Below, piece by piece: positions 46,303-59,691 of a DNA stretch of 64,000 bases (its first letter is position 1; the number at the start of each line of letters is the position of its first letter). The notes under the pieces are model-generated. The model made no database searches. It saw only the letters and a list, made by a program, of their open reading frames with translations, and was not told the origin of the DNA. Both the position numbers and the translations under genes were made by a program. Origin of the DNA: Marinobacter maritimus. GTDB lineage: Bacteria; Pseudomonadota; Gammaproteobacteria; Pseudomonadales; Oleiphilaceae. The stretch covers positions 62,001-126,000 of the forward strand of contig NZ_VCGW01000002.1 of the NCBI RefSeq assembly GCF_007671675.1, given 5' to 3'.

Positions 46303-47601
46303 ATGGCCATACACAGTCAGTTCCGTTTACTGGGGCAGCGGCGTTTCTTGCCGTTTTATCTCACCCAGTTTTCCGGCGCGTTCAATGACAACCTCTATAA
46401 GAATGCGCTGCTACTGCTGATTGCCTATCAGACCACCGGCCTGTTCGGGCTTTCAGTGAACACGGTGATAAATCTGGCTGCCTTCCTGTTTATCCTGCCG
46501 TTTTTCCTGTTCTCCGGTATTGCAGGGCAAATGGCCGATCGCTATGAGAAAGCTGCCATTATCCGCAAGGTAAAGCTGGCTGAAATCGGCATTATGGCTA
46601 TTGCTGCGCTGGCGCTCTGGCTTGGTTGGTACGAAGGGCTGTTAGTACTTTTGTTTCTGATGGGTACCCAGTCCACTTTCTTCGGGCCGGTGAAGTACGC
46701 CATTTTGCCGCAGGTGCTTGGCGATGATGAGCTGGTTGGAGGCAATGGCCTTGTGAGCATGGGCACCTTCGTGGCCATTTTGCTTGGCACCATAGTGGCC
46801 GGTTTGCTTATGGGGCTTGAGGCGGCGGCAAAACTCACGGCGGTAAGCGTGCTGGTGATGTCGGTTCTGGGTTATCTGGCGGCACGACAGGTACCGGAAA
46901 CCGTCCTGGATGTTGCCGGGCAGGCGGTGCGCTTCCGGCCGGTTCTGGAAACCTGGCGCCTGATGGGCGTCGCGGCGGAGCGCAAGCCGGTGCTTTGGGC
47001 AATTCTGGCCATATCCTGGTTCTGGTTTCTTGGCGCCGCTTATCTCACCCAGTTCCCCAGCTTTGCCCGCAGCAATCTTCAGGGCGACGAAACCGTGGTT
47101 ACCCTGCTGCTGTCCATGTTTATTGTCGGTATCTCCATCGGCTCGATGATGTGCGAACGTCTCACTCGGCATCGCATTACTCTGGTGCCTGTGCCCTGGG
47201 GTGCCCTTGGCCTTACCCTGTTAGGGGTGGATCTGTTCTTTGCGGTGCCGGTCGGCCAGGAGCCAACAATCTGGTGGACACTGGTGACAGACCCTGTGTA
47301 CATACGGGTATTGCTCGATCTGGTCGGCATCGGGGTTTGCGGCGGCTTGTTTATTGTGCCCCTGTACGCGTTTATTCAGCATGAAACCCCAAAACATAAA
47401 CGTGCGCGAATCATTGCAGCACTGAACGTGATCAACGCGCTGTTCATGGTGATGAGTGCACTGACGGGAATTCTCGTGCTTGGGGTTCTTGATGTCGGTA
47501 TTCCGGGGTTTTTCCTGCTGCTGTCTTTGGCTAACGGGCTTGTGGTAATAGCCGTGTGGCGCCTTAGACGAAGAACACAACAAGTATCTGTGGATAAATA
47601 G
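46303..47601 (+). CDS. MFS transporter, LplT-like
   Basis: A 432-residue 12-helix protein. The N-terminus RRFLPFYLTQFSGAFNDNLYKNALLLL is characteristic of LplT-type lysophospholipid flippases and the matching domain of LplT-Aas fusions. GQMADRYEKA and FFGPVKYAILPQVL also fit. The acyltransferase and acyl-ACP synthetase domains of Aas are absent, so it is a stand-alone transporter. Its last codons overlap a DnaA-box-like TGTGGATAA. Confidence 0.85.
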   Translation: MAIHSQFRLLGQRRFLPFYLTQFSGAFNDNLYKNALLLLIAYQTTGLFGLSVNTVINLAAFLFILPFFLFSGIAGQMADRYEKAAIIRKVKLAEIGIMAIAALALWLGWYEGLLVLLFLMGTQSTFFGPVKYAILPQVLGDDELVGGNGLVSMGTFVAILLGTIVAGLLMGLEAAAKLTAVSVLVMSVLGYLAARQVPETVLDVAGQAVRFRPVLETWRLMGVAAERKPVLWAILAISWFWFLGAAYLTQFPSFARSNLQGDETVVTLLLSMFIVGISIGSMMCERLTRHRITLVPVPWGALGLTLLGVDLFFAVPVGQEPTIWWTLVTDPVYIRVLLDLVGIGVCGGLFIVPLYAFIQHETPKHKRARIIAALNVINALFMVMSALTGILVLGVLDVGIPGFFLLLSLANGLVVIAVWRLRRRTQQVSVDK

Positions 47602-47707
47602 TTGGATAAGCTGCGGATAAGCTTTGAATGAATTTTTTAAACTCAGTAAAAACAAAGCGTTAATGGTCTATGAGGGGTGCCGGACAAGTGTTGGTTAATG
47701 TGGATAA
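47589..47707. other. Cluster of DnaA-box-like motifs upstream of mnmG
   Basis: Four same-direction motifs: TGTGGATAA (47589-47597), TTGGATAA (47602-47609), TGCGGATAA (47612-47620) and TGTGGATAA (47699-47707). Two are perfect DnaA boxes. An AT-rich stretch (about 47625-47655) lies between them. The first overlaps the end of the MFS gene. E. coli has its oriC next to mnmG, so this may be an ancestral or auxiliary origin element. Confidence 0.6.
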
Positions 47708-47940
47708 CTTTCTTGAAAACTTTTGTGAAGAGAGTGACCCAAGCCTATGAAAACCCGCTGATTTCGATTTTATGTAGCGCGAATATAGGTATCCAGGAAG
47801 GGTTTTCCCGGCGCACTCTGGCCGACGGCTTTTCTCCGGAAACGCTTCTGGTTAAAATTTGCACATCCAGACTGCATTTTCACGGGTGAAACGTTATACT
47901 CCCCGCCCTGTTTTTATACCCCCGAATTCCGAGGTGAACT
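47602..47940. other. Non-coding gap before mnmG
   Basis: A 339-bp gap. Its first third holds the DnaA-box-like cluster and an AT-rich stretch. The rest contains no convincing gene; a 70-codon open frame (47677-47889) has no family features. The mnmG ribosome site GAGGTGA is at 47930-47936. Confidence 0.55.
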
Positions 47941-49827
47941 GTGGATTTTCCAACGCGTTTCGATGTCATTGTCATTGGTGGCGGCCATGCCGGTACCGAA
48001 GCCGCGCTTGCGGCTGCGCGAATGGGCTCGCAAACCCTGCTGCTGACTCATAACATTGAAACCTTGGGCCAGATGTCCTGTAACCCGGCCATCGGGGGCA
48101 TTGGCAAAAGCCATCTGGTCAAGGAAATTGACGCTCTTGGCGGCGCCATGGCTCAGGCCACAGACTTGTCCGGAATCCAGTTTCGCGTGCTCAACAGCCG
48201 TAAAGGCCCTGCGGTGCGGGCCACCCGTGCCCAGGCCGACCGGGTCCTGTACAAGGCCGCGATTCGCCACACACTGGAAAACCAGCCCAACCTGACGCTG
48301 TTCCAGCAAGCAGCAGACGATCTGATTGTCGAAAACGATCAGGTTACCGGAGTGGTGTCCCAGACCGGTATCCGTTTCAATGCCAAAACGGTGGTATTGA
48401 CGACCGGTACCTTCCTGGGCGGCGTTATCCATATTGGCATGCAGCACCACGCGGGTGGCCGTGCCGGTGATGCGCCTGCCAACGCACTGGCGCAACGTCT
48501 GCGGGATCTGCCTTTCAATGTGGGCCGGCTCAAAACCGGAACACCGCCGCGTATTGATGCCCGCAGTGTCGATTTTTCCGTGATGCAGGAGCAGTGGGGC
48601 GATAACCCTACTCCGGTCATGTCGTTTATTGGCAGCCGTGATCAGCACCCTGAGCAGGTCTGCTGCTATGTAACCCGCACCACTGAGCAGACCCACGATA
48701 TTATCCGCAGTGGTTTTGATCGCTCGCCCATGTTTGCCGGCAACATTGAAGGCATTGGGCCGCGCTACTGCCCGTCTATTGAAGACAAGGTCAGTCGCTT
48801 TGCCGACAAGGATTCGCACCAGATTTTTGTGGAGCCTGAGGGCCTCACTACCCATGAGCTATACCCGAACGGTATTTCTACCAGCTTGCCGTTTGACATT
48901 CAGCTTGCGGCAGTCCGTACGATTCCGGGCTTTGAAAACGCCCATATCACACGGCCTGGCTACGCTATCGAATACGACTATCTGAACCCACAGGACTTGC
49001 GCCACACGCTGGAAACCAAGTTCATTCAGGGTCTCTATTTTGCTGGCCAGATCAATGGCACCACTGGTTATGAAGAAGCCGGAGCCCAGGGCTTGCTCGC
49101 GGGCATTAACGCAGCCCTGCGCTCACAGGAGAAGAGTGAATGGTATCCACGCAGGGATGAAGCTTATCTGGGTGTGCTGGTCGACGACCTGATCACTATG
49201 GGCACCAGCGAGCCATACCGCATGTTTACCAGCCGGGCTGAGTACCGTCTGATTTTGCGCGAAGACAACGCCGATCTGCGATTGACCGAAGCCGGCCGCA
49301 AGCTTGGCTTGGTTGATGATGAGCGCTGGAAGAAATTCAATGACAAGTTTGAAGCCATAGCGACTGAGCGTAAGCGCCTGGAGTCCACCCGTATTCATCC
49401 TGCAACCGAGGCTGGTGAACGCGCCAATGGCTTTCTCAAGCAGCCAATGACCCGGGATCACACCCTGGCGGAACTGCTTCGTCGCCCGGAGGTTGTGTAC
49501 AGCCATATTGCCGAGATCGGCGCCGCCCAGGCGGATGACCCGGTTGTGGCAGAGCAGGTGGAAATCGAAATCAAATACGAAGGCTACATTTCACGCCAGA
49601 CTGAAGAAATTGAGCGCCTGCGCCGGAATGAGAACACCGCGCTGCCCATAGATCTGGATTACGATGTCATCGGCGGCCTGTCCAACGAGATCAAACAGAA
49701 ACTGAAAGAGGTTCGCCCCGAAACGGTGGCTCAGGCCTCGCGGATTCAAGGGGTTACGCCGGCTGCGATCTCGCAGATTCTGGTGAATCTGAAAAAGCGC
49801 GAGCTTCTGCGCAAACAGAGCGCCTGA
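47941..49827 (+). CDS. mnmG: tRNA uridine-5-carboxymethylaminomethyl modification enzyme MnmG
   Basis: A 628-residue FAD protein that, with MnmE, modifies the wobble uridine of several tRNAs. The dinucleotide site [21 protein letters not shown] is at residues 9-29. [24 protein letters not shown] and [24 protein letters not shown] are further signatures. It starts with GTG after a GAGGTGA site. rsmG follows 8 bases later. The usual near neighbour mnmE is 25 kb upstream. Confidence 0.98.
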   Translation: MDFPTRFDVIVIGGGHAGTEAALAAARMGSQTLLLTHNIETLGQMSCNPAIGGIGKSHLVKEIDALGGAMAQATDLSGIQFRVLNSRKGPAVRATRAQADRVLYKAAIRHTLENQPNLTLFQQAADDLIVENDQVTGVVSQTGIRFNAKTVVLTTGTFLGGVIHIGMQHHAGGRAGDAPANALAQRLRDLPFNVGRLKTGTPPRIDARSVDFSVMQEQWGDNPTPVMSFIGSRDQHPEQVCCYVTRTTEQTHDIIRSGFDRSPMFAGNIEGIGPRYCPSIEDKVSRFADKDSHQIFVEPEGLTTHELYPNGISTSLPFDIQLAAVRTIPGFENAHITRPGYAIEYDYLNPQDLRHTLETKFIQGLYFAGQINGTTGYEEAGAQGLLAGINAALRSQEKSEWYPRRDEAYLGVLVDDLITMGTSEPYRMFTSRAEYRLILREDNADLRLTEAGRKLGLVDDERWKKFNDKFEAIATERKRLESTRIHPATEAGERANGFLKQPMTRDHTLAELLRRPEVVYSHIAEIGAAQADDPVVAEQVEIEIKYEGYISRQTEEIERLRRNENTALPIDLDYDVIGGLSNEIKQKLKEVRPETVAQASRIQGVTPAAISQILVNLKKRELLRKQSA

Positions 49828-49835
49828 GCACATCT

Positions 49836-50474
49836 ATGACCCAAACACTATGGCAACGGCAGCTACGGGAAGGGCTGTCCGCGATGCAGCTTTCCCTGAG
49901 CGAAGCCCGGCAACAACAGCTGCTGGCATTTCTGGCCCTGCTCAATAAGTGGAACAAGGCTTACAACCTCACGGCTGTGCGCAACGAAGGGGAGATGGTC
50001 TCCCGACAATTGCTCGACAGCCTCAGCATTATGCCCTGGGTAACCACGGAGCATCTGCTCGACGTTGGCGCCGGCGGCGGCTTGCCGGGTATCCCTCTGG
50101 CTATTGTGCTGCCAGAAACGCGCTTCACCCTGCTGGACAGCAACGGTAAGAAAACCCGTTTTCTGAATCAGTGTGTGCTGGAGCTGGGCCTGAACAACGT
50201 GGATGTTATCCATGGCCGTGCAGAAGACTGCAAGCCGGAACAACCGTTCAGCCAGATAAGCAGCCGTGCGTTTACCGCGCTGGATAACCTGGTGGGTTGG
50301 TGTGGCGATCTGCTGGCAAATGAAGGCAGTTTCCTTGCCATGAAAGGCCAGTATCCGGATGATGAGATAGCTGCGCTTCCTGCCGGCTGGCAGGTATCAT
50401 CCAGCCATTCCCTTGAAGTCCCCGGCGCCGGCGGTGAGAGACACCTGCTGGTCGTGACCCGAGCAGAGCAGTAA
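49836..50474 (+). CDS. rsmG: 16S rRNA 7-methylguanosine methyltransferase RsmG
   Basis: A 212-residue SAM-dependent enzyme that methylates G527 of 16S rRNA (E. coli numbering). KWNKAYNLTAVR precedes the SAM-binding DVGAGGGLPGIPLAI, and the later ISSRAFTALDNLV is also characteristic. It lies between mnmG and parA, the normal order. Confidence 0.96.
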   Translation: MTQTLWQRQLREGLSAMQLSLSEARQQQLLAFLALLNKWNKAYNLTAVRNEGEMVSRQLLDSLSIMPWVTTEHLLDVGAGGGLPGIPLAIVLPETRFTLLDSNGKKTRFLNQCVLELGLNNVDVIHGRAEDCKPEQPFSQISSRAFTALDNLVGWCGDLLANEGSFLAMKGQYPDDEIAALPAGWQVSSSHSLEVPGAGGERHLLVVTRAEQ

Positions 50475-50501
50475 CTGTATTCAATAATAAGGAGGCGAGA
50501 G

Positions 50502-51296
50502 ATGGCGCGCGTGATTGCAGTGACCAATCAGAAGGGTGGTGTTGGCAAAACCACCACTTGCGTCAACCTTGCCGCTTCACTGGCCGCCACCAAGCGCCGG
50601 GTTCTGCTGGTGGATATGGATCCCCAGGGCAACGCCACCATGGGCAGTGGTGTGGATAAAAGCGGGCTCGAGCTCTCAGGGTACGACCTGCTCACCAAAC
50701 GGGCGACTGCGGCCGAGGTGATTGTCCATGCCGAAGCTTCCGGCTTCGATATCATGCCCTCGAATGGCGACCTGACAGCTGCAGAAGTGGCACTGATGAA
50801 CGAAATCGGCCGTGAGCACCGGCTGAGACTTGCCATCAACAGCGTCCGCGATAATTACGACTACGTTCTGATCGATTGTCCGCCCTCACTCAGCCTGTTA
50901 ACCGTAAATGCGCTTTCTGCGGCTGACTCGGTGCTTATCCCCATGCAGTGTGAGTACTACGCACTGGAAGGACTGGCCGCACTGATGAATACCGTGGAGC
51001 AGATCAAGGAAACGGTCAATCCGGATCTGGAAATTGAAGGCATTCTCAGAACCATGTACGACCCCCGGAACAGTCTTACTCTGGATGTGTCCGGCCAGCT
51101 TACCGAGTATTTCGGGGAAAAGGTCTATCGCGCCGTCATTCCACGCAACGTGCGCCTGGCCGAAGCACCCAGTTACGGAATGCCGGCACTGAAATACGAT
51201 AAGGCATCCAAGGGCGCCATTGCTTACCTGGCGCTGGCCGGAGAAATGGTGCGCCGCCACAGGGCAGAAAAGACATCCGCGGAGGTTGCGGTGTAA
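50502..51296 (+). CDS. parA: Chromosome-partitioning ATPase ParA (Soj)
   Basis: A 264-residue Walker-type ATPase. The deviant Walker A motif NQKGGVGKTTTCVNLAASLA begins near residue 8, DMDPQGNATMGSG follows, and LIDCPPSLSLLTVNAL is the later motif. It acts with ParB and parS to move newly copied origins apart. AAGGAGGCG is the ribosome site. parB is 63 bases downstream. Confidence 0.97.
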   Translation: MARVIAVTNQKGGVGKTTTCVNLAASLAATKRRVLLVDMDPQGNATMGSGVDKSGLELSGYDLLTKRATAAEVIVHAEASGFDIMPSNGDLTAAEVALMNEIGREHRLRLAINSVRDNYDYVLIDCPPSLSLLTVNALSAADSVLIPMQCEYYALEGLAALMNTVEQIKETVNPDLEIEGILRTMYDPRNSLTLDVSGQLTEYFGEKVYRAVIPRNVRLAEAPSYGMPALKYDKASKGAIAYLALAGEMVRRHRAEKTSAEVAV

Positions 51297-51359
51297 CATG
51301 GCGGCCTGTCTCTCTTAAAAGATGCACAACGACTATCAACGGGAAGAATGACTGATACC

Positions 51360-52235
51360 ATGGCGGCGAAGAAACGAGGATTGGGCGAGCGCGGGCTGGG
51401 AGCCCTGCTGGCCGGATCCAGGGTTAACCTGGATCAGGAACTGAAAGACCACGACGGTGAGTTGCGACAGGTTCCCATCGATCTGATCCAGCGCGGCCGC
51501 TTTCAGCCACGTCGTGATATGGATCCCGCCGCTCTGCAGGAACTGGCGGATTCGATCCGTCAGCAAGGCGTGATGCAGCCTGTAGTGGTGAGGCCCATTG
51601 CCGAAGGCCGGTATGAGCTGATCGCCGGGGAGCGTCGTTGGCGTGCCACCCAGATGGCGGAACTGGACAGCATACCCGCTATTATCCGGGATGTTCCCGA
51701 TGAAGCGGCCATCGCCATGGCGCTTATCGAGAACATTCAACGCGAAAACCTCAACCCTATTGAGGAAGCCTTCGCCCTTCAGCGCCTGCAGGAAGAGTTT
51801 GGCCTCACCCAGGCCCAGGTGGCCGAGGCTGTGGGTAAATCCCGCACCACCATCACTAACCTTCTGCGTCTGATAGGTCTGACCGAAGATGTGCGTCTGA
51901 TGCTGGAACACGGCGATCTCGAAATGGGCCATGGTCGCGCTATGCTGACACTCTCGCCGGAACAGCAGATGCAGGTCGCAAAACAGGTGGTCGCCAAGTC
52001 GCTGTCAGTGAGGCAGACTGAAGCGCTTGTGCGCCGGGTTCAGCAGGAAACGGAAACCGGGAAACCGGCTAAATCAGAGGCCATCGATCCCAACATCCGT
52101 TCCCTGCAGGATGACCTTGCCGAGCGTCTGGGGGCCAAAGTGTCCATTGCCCACGGGCAACGTGGCAAAGGTAAACTGGTCATTGAGTACAGTTCACTGG
52201 ACGAGCTGGACGGTATTCTGGGCCATATCCGGTAA
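51360..52235 (+). CDS. parB: Chromosome-partitioning protein ParB (Spo0J)
   Basis: A 291-residue ParB, the CTP-dependent parS clamp. The N-terminal KKRGLGERGLGALL is the ParA-interacting end. LIQRGRFQPRRDMD and GERRWRATQMAEL are the CTP-binding boxes. The helix-turn-helix lies near FGLTQAQVAEAVGKSRTTITNLLRL. The C-terminal dimer domain ends the protein. ATG 51360 gives the standard start; ATG 51348 (four codons earlier) is possible, and neither has an ideal ribosome-site spacing. Likely targets are the two parS sites inside recF. Confidence 0.95.
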   Translation: MAAKKRGLGERGLGALLAGSRVNLDQELKDHDGELRQVPIDLIQRGRFQPRRDMDPAALQELADSIRQQGVMQPVVVRPIAEGRYELIAGERRWRATQMAELDSIPAIIRDVPDEAAIAMALIENIQRENLNPIEEAFALQRLQEEFGLTQAQVAEAVGKSRTTITNLLRLIGLTEDVRLMLEHGDLEMGHGRAMLTLSPEQQMQVAKQVVAKSLSVRQTEALVRRVQQETETGKPAKSEAIDPNIRSLQDDLAERLGAKVSIAHGQRGKGKLVIEYSSLDELDGILGHIR

Positions 52236-52426
52236 ATCGGAAATAAAATCAGCGCCTTGACTAAATAGCTGAAAACCACCATATGTCGTGATACTAAAAG
52301 ACGGCAGCCACAAGTTGTGTGATAGTTGCAGGTTTCTGGTACTATTCTGGTGAAATTTTGGCCAGGTTTCGCGCATAGGCTGGTTGAACACCTATTGCTT
52401 AAAACATATAATTTCGCGCGATTGGA

Positions 52427-52834
52427 ATGATGGCTGGTGAAATGAAACCTCGGCGACACCAAATAACCTACGTTCCTTTGGCTCGCTGGTTGATCATTGA
52501 GTTCACAGGGCTTGTTGTTATCAGCCTGATCTGGTCGCTTCAAAGCTTTTTGGCCGGTTATTCCGCATTTATCGGCGGTCTTATTTTCATTGTGCCAAAT
52601 GCCTGGTTTGTACATCGGGTTTATCGTTATCAGGGCGCCCGTCAAACGCGTCTTATGGTGGGAAATCTATTTCGGGCGGAATCCACCAAAATCGCCCTGA
52701 CCGCTGTCTTTTTCGCGGCTGTATTCACTTTAATGGAGCCGGTACATGTGCCGGCTCTGTTATTCACTTTTGCTGTGATGGTTGTAACAGGTGGTGCACT
52801 GCGCTGGCTGATACGACCGCAAACACGGCGATGA
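52427..52834 (+). CDS. atpI: ATP synthase accessory protein I
   Basis: A 135-residue membrane protein with four predicted helices and a basic N-terminus. Its place at the head of the atp operon and its length fit AtpI, which helps c-ring assembly. Several ATGs lie close together (52427, 52430 and 52442), so the exact start is uncertain. The 191-bp gap after parB should hold the operon promoter. Confidence 0.88.
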   Translation: MMAGEMKPRRHQITYVPLARWLIIEFTGLVVISLIWSLQSFLAGYSAFIGGLIFIVPNAWFVHRVYRYQGARQTRLMVGNLFRAESTKIALTAVFFAAVFTLMEPVHVPALLFTFAVMVVTGGALRWLIRPQTRR

Positions 52835-53701
<867 letters not shown>

Positions 53702-53735
53702 TTACCCGTTAAAAAGCAAACCCTTAACTATCTGA

Positions 53736-53981
<246 letters not shown>

Positions 53982-53997
53982 CACAGCCTCTAGATGC

Positions 53998-54041
53998 GGG
54001 CGCTGTTCTGATCGTCATCAGATCCGGGCGCCCGGTTTTTT
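53998..54041 (+). terminator. Terminator-like hairpin inside the atp operon (atpE-atpF)
   Basis: GGGCGC (53998-54003) pairs with GCGCCC (54028-54033), with an inner TCTGAT/ATCAGA stem (54007-54012 with 54017-54022). A GG and TTTTTT follow. A shorter rival stem, CCGGGC/GCCCGG (54024-54035), abuts the same T-run. It may reduce transcription past atpE or protect the upstream mRNA end. Confidence 0.82.
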
Positions 54042-54080
54042 GGTCTCCAGCACGCAACGAATAGCAAGAGGTATATTGCC

Positions 54081-54551
54081 GTGAATATAAACCTTACGTT
54101 GATAGGGCAATCGATTGCCTTCGCTATTTTCGTCTGGTTCTGCGTGAAATATGTTTGGCCGCCGATCACGGCTGCCATGCAAGCGCGCCAGAAGAAAATT
54201 GCAGATGGTCTTTCTGCTGCTGACCGGGCCTCGCTGGATCTTGAGCTAGCTCAGGAAAAAGCCGCCCAGCAAATGCATCAAGCCAAAGAAGACGCTGCTG
54301 CTCTTATCGATCAGGCTAACAAGCGCGCCGCCCAGATTGTGGAATCATCCAAAGACGATGCCCGCAAAGAAGGTGAAAAGCTCATCGAGCAAGCCCGGGC
54401 GGAAATTCAACAGGAGCGTGTTCAGGCTCGCGACGCACTCAGAACAGAAGTGGCATTGCTTGCCATTGCCGGTGCCGAGAAGATTCTGGAAACCTCTGTC
54501 GATGCCAAAGCTCACAGCGAGATGCTGGACAAGCTGGCAGCACAACTCTAA
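54081..54551 (+). CDS. atpF: F0F1 ATP synthase subunit b
   Basis: A 156-residue stator subunit: one N-terminal membrane helix ([19 protein letters not shown]) and a long charged helix for dimer formation. The length equals that of E. coli. AAGAGG precedes the ATG at 54081. It links F0 to subunit delta. Confidence 0.97.
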   Translation: MNINLTLIGQSIAFAIFVWFCVKYVWPPITAAMQARQKKIADGLSAADRASLDLELAQEKAAQQMHQAKEDAAALIDQANKRAAQIVESSKDDARKEGEKLIEQARAEIQQERVQARDALRTEVALLAIAGAEKILETSVDAKAHSEMLDKLAAQL

Positions 54552-54562
54552 GCGAGGGTCCC

Positions 54563-55099
54563 ATGGCAGAACTGATTACGTTAGCCCGGCCCTACGCGAA
54601 AGCCGTTTTCGATGCCGCTAAAGAGCAAGACACCGTTGGATCCTGGGATCAGGCACTTGCTCTCGTTGGTCTGCTGGCAGCTGACGGCGCTGTGAAGAAA
54701 ATTCTGGCCAATCCTGGCCTGTCTGAGCAACGGAAGGCAGAACTGTTCTTCGATACTGCTGAAGAACAGATGCCCGAAGCGCTCAGAAACTTCCTGTTGA
54801 TTCTTGCTGAAAACAAGCGCCTGGCGTTGCTGCCGGAAATTTCAACGCTGTTCACCTTCTACCGCGCCGAACTTGAGCGCACGGTAAATATGAAGGTAAG
54901 TACAGCGTTTGAAATGACTCCCGAAGAGCAGCAAAAGCTGGCAGAAGCATTGTCCAGGAAACTGGAGCGTAAAGTCGCCCTGGAAACCGCCGTTGATCGC
55001 TCGTTGATCGGTGGCGTGGTGGTAAATACCGGCGATCTGGTTATTGACGCTTCAGTCCGTGGCAAGCTGGCCAAAATGGCTAAAGCTCTGGGCTCCTGA
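54563..55099 (+). CDS. atpH: F0F1 ATP synthase subunit delta
   Basis: A 178-residue stator cap. The N-terminal [13 protein letters not shown], the central [20 protein letters not shown] and the C-terminal [20 protein letters not shown] are family hallmarks. It is 11 bases after atpF and 28 before atpA. Confidence 0.97.
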   Translation: MAELITLARPYAKAVFDAAKEQDTVGSWDQALALVGLLAADGAVKKILANPGLSEQRKAELFFDTAEEQMPEALRNFLLILAENKRLALLPEISTLFTFYRAELERTVNMKVSTAFEMTPEEQQKLAEALSRKLERKVALETAVDRSLIGGVVVNTGDLVIDASVRGKLAKMAKALGS

Positions 55100-55127
55100 T
55101 TTCAGCAAAAGGTTTGAGGACAAAGGC

Positions 55128-56672
55128 ATGCAGCAACTGAATCCATCCGAGATCAGTGACATCATTAAAAAGAGAATCGAAAAGCTCGATATCTCTTCTG
55201 AAGCAAAAAATGAAGGCACCATTCTGTCTGTTGCAGACGGCATTGTGCTGATTCACGGCCTGGCCGACGTTATGTCTGGCGAAATGATTGAATTTGCCAA
55301 CGGCTCATTCGGCATGGCGCTGAACCTGGAGCGCGACTCTGTCGGCGCCGTGGTACTGGGCGATTACGAAGACCTGGCCGAAGGCCAGAAAGTCCGTTGC
55401 ACGGGTCGTATTCTTGAAGTTCCGGTTGGTCCGGAACTGCTGGGCCGCGTTGTTGACGGTCTGGGTAACCCGATCGATGGCAAGGGCGATCTGGGCACCA
55501 GCATGACCGAGCCGGTCGAAAAAGTTGCGCCAGGTGTTATTGAGCGTCAGTCCGTTGACGAGCCGGTACAGACCGGCCTGAAAGCCATCGACACCATGGT
55601 GCCGATCGGCCGAGGCCAGCGTGAGCTGATCATTGGTGACCGTCAGATCGGTAAGACCGCTGTCGCCATTGACGCGATCATCAACCAGAAGAACACCGGC
55701 ATTAAGTGTGTCTACGTTGCCATCGGCCAGAAGCAGTCTTCGATTGCTGCGGTTGTACGCAAGCTGGAAGAGCACGGTGCAATGGACCACACCATCGTGG
55801 TTGCCGCTGGCGCAGCAGATCCGGCCGCCATGCAGTTTCTGGCGCCTTACTCCGGTACCACCATGGGCGAATACTTCCGCGACCGCGGTGAAGACGCTCT
55901 GATCGTATACGATGACCTGTCAAAACAGGCCGTTGCTTACCGTCAAATCTCCCTTCTGCTGCGTCGTCCGCCAGGTCGTGAAGCTTATCCGGGTGACGTT
56001 TTCTATCTGCACTCCCGTCTGTTGGAGCGTGCATCCCGTGTAAACGCGGACTACGTTGAGAAGTTCACCAACGGTGAAGTGAAAGGCAAGACCGGTTCTT
56101 TGACCGCACTGCCAATCATCGAAACCCAGGCGGGTGACGTGTCGGCTTTCGTACCGACCAACGTAATCTCCATTACCGATGGTCAGATCTTTCTTGAGAC
56201 CAACCTGTTCAACTCCGGTATTCGTCCGGCGATGAACGCCGGTATTTCGGTATCGCGGGTAGGTGGTGCAGCTCAGACCAAGATCATGAAGAAACTGGGC
56301 GGTAACATCCGTCTGGCTCTGGCTCAATACCGCGAGCTTGCAGCTTTTGCCCAGTTCGCCTCGGATCTGGACGATGCTACACGTAAGCAGCTTGAGCACG
56401 GTCAGCGCGTTACGGAGTTGATGAAGCAGAACCAGTACAGCCCGATGACTGTGGCTGAAATGGGTACTGTTCTGTACGCCGCCAACGAAGGCTTCCTCGA
56501 TGATGTAGACGTCACCAAGGTTGTCGACTTTGAAGCCCAGTTGTTGGATTGGGTGCGGGCAGAGCAAAAAGAACTGCTTGAGAAGATCGGTGCCGCCGGC
56601 AACTACAACGATGACGTTGCCGCAGATCTCAAAGCTGCGCTGGAGAAATTCAAGACCACTCAAACCTGGTAA
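55128..56672 (+). CDS. atpA: F0F1 ATP synthase subunit alpha
   Basis: A 514-residue regulatory nucleotide-binding subunit. Walker [16 protein letters not shown] is near residue 169. [16 protein letters not shown] is the usual N-terminus and [11 protein letters not shown] the usual end. The ATG at 55128 has GAGGA upstream; the frame opening at 55044 lies inside atpH. Confidence 0.98.
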   Translation: MQQLNPSEISDIIKKRIEKLDISSEAKNEGTILSVADGIVLIHGLADVMSGEMIEFANGSFGMALNLERDSVGAVVLGDYEDLAEGQKVRCTGRILEVPVGPELLGRVVDGLGNPIDGKGDLGTSMTEPVEKVAPGVIERQSVDEPVQTGLKAIDTMVPIGRGQRELIIGDRQIGKTAVAIDAIINQKNTGIKCVYVAIGQKQSSIAAVVRKLEEHGAMDHTIVVAAGAADPAAMQFLAPYSGTTMGEYFRDRGEDALIVYDDLSKQAVAYRQISLLLRRPPGREAYPGDVFYLHSRLLERASRVNADYVEKFTNGEVKGKTGSLTALPIIETQAGDVSAFVPTNVISITDGQIFLETNLFNSGIRPAMNAGISVSRVGGAAQTKIMKKLGGNIRLALAQYRELAAFAQFASDLDDATRKQLEHGQRVTELMKQNQYSPMTVAEMGTVLYAANEGFLDDVDVTKVVDFEAQLLDWVRAEQKELLEKIGAAGNYNDDVAADLKAALEKFKTTQTW

Positions 56673-56739
56673 CACCGCTGGCCCGCTGCGGCGGGCCTGT
56701 TGGTCCAAATGAGTGTCTAACTTGAAAGGGCAGTGATCT

Positions 56740-59048
<2,309 letters not shown>

Positions 59049-59084
59049 TCCTCTTTCAATTTCTGACCCAAGAGGCTTAGAGAT

Positions 59085-59507
59085 ATGGCTATGACTGTAC
59101 ATTGTGACGTCGTGAGTGCTGAGAAGAAGATTTACTCCGGGCTGGTAGAGATGCTTATCGCTACCGGCACCGAGGGTGAGTTGGGCATTCAGCTTGGCCA
59201 TGCTCCGTTGCTGTCCGCGCTCAAACCGGGGGCAGTCCGGATCATCAAACAGGGTGGCGAAGAGGAGATTCTGTACGTGTCCGGGGGATACCTGGAAGTA
59301 CAGCCGAATCTTGTGACCCTGATGGCTGATACGGCGGTGCGTGCGAAAGACGTTGATGAGGCTGCAGCATTGCAGGCTCAGAAAGACGCCGAAGCAACAC
59401 TGGCGAATAAAACGGGCGAGTTCGAGTATTATCGTGCTGCTGCGGAGCTGGCCGAAGCGGCCGCTCAGTTGCGTACTTTGCAGAAGCTGCGCAAGAACGT
59501 TCGCTAG
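59085..59507 (+). CDS. atpC: F0F1 ATP synthase subunit epsilon
   Basis: A 140-residue subunit. The N-terminal beta sandwich holds [25 protein letters not shown], then [12 protein letters not shown]. The C-terminal helical hairpin ([19 protein letters not shown] onward) is the inhibitory part. It is the last gene of the operon and is followed by a branched terminator-like structure. Confidence 0.96.
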   Translation: MAMTVHCDVVSAEKKIYSGLVEMLIATGTEGELGIQLGHAPLLSALKPGAVRIIKQGGEEEILYVSGGYLEVQPNLVTLMADTAVRAKDVDEAAALQAQKDAEATLANKTGEFEYYRAAAELAEAAAQLRTLQKLRKNVR

Positions 59508-59531
59508 AACGGTTTGCAAGAGCTTGCCCCG

Positions 59532-59621
59532 AAAAGCCGCATCCCGCATGGGTGGCGGGTGCTGTTTCGCCCTACAAGGTGATTACAGCGCCGGTTTCCA
59601 TTGCACGGATGCGGCTTTTTT
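59532..59621 (+). terminator. Branched terminator-like structure after atpC
   Basis: AAAAGCCGCATCC (59532-59544) pairs with GGATGCGGCTTTTT (59607-59620), closing a loop of about 62 bases that holds a smaller CCCGC/GCGGG hairpin. A T-run ends the structure. It is unusually large for an intrinsic terminator. Confidence 0.75.
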
Positions 59622-59664
59622 ATTGACGTAAATTTTATTGATATTGCTGTTATTGATATCACAC
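59620..59664 (+). repeat. Three 15-bp-spaced TTATTGA repeats before glmU
   Basis: TTATTGA starts at 59620, 59635 and 59650. The last two extend to a 10-base identity, TTATTGATAT. The even 15-bp spacing just upstream of glmU could be a regulatory array or chance in an AT-rich gap. Confidence 0.55.
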
Positions 59665-59691
59665 AGACCACGTAAAGGGAGCTGTTGCCCC

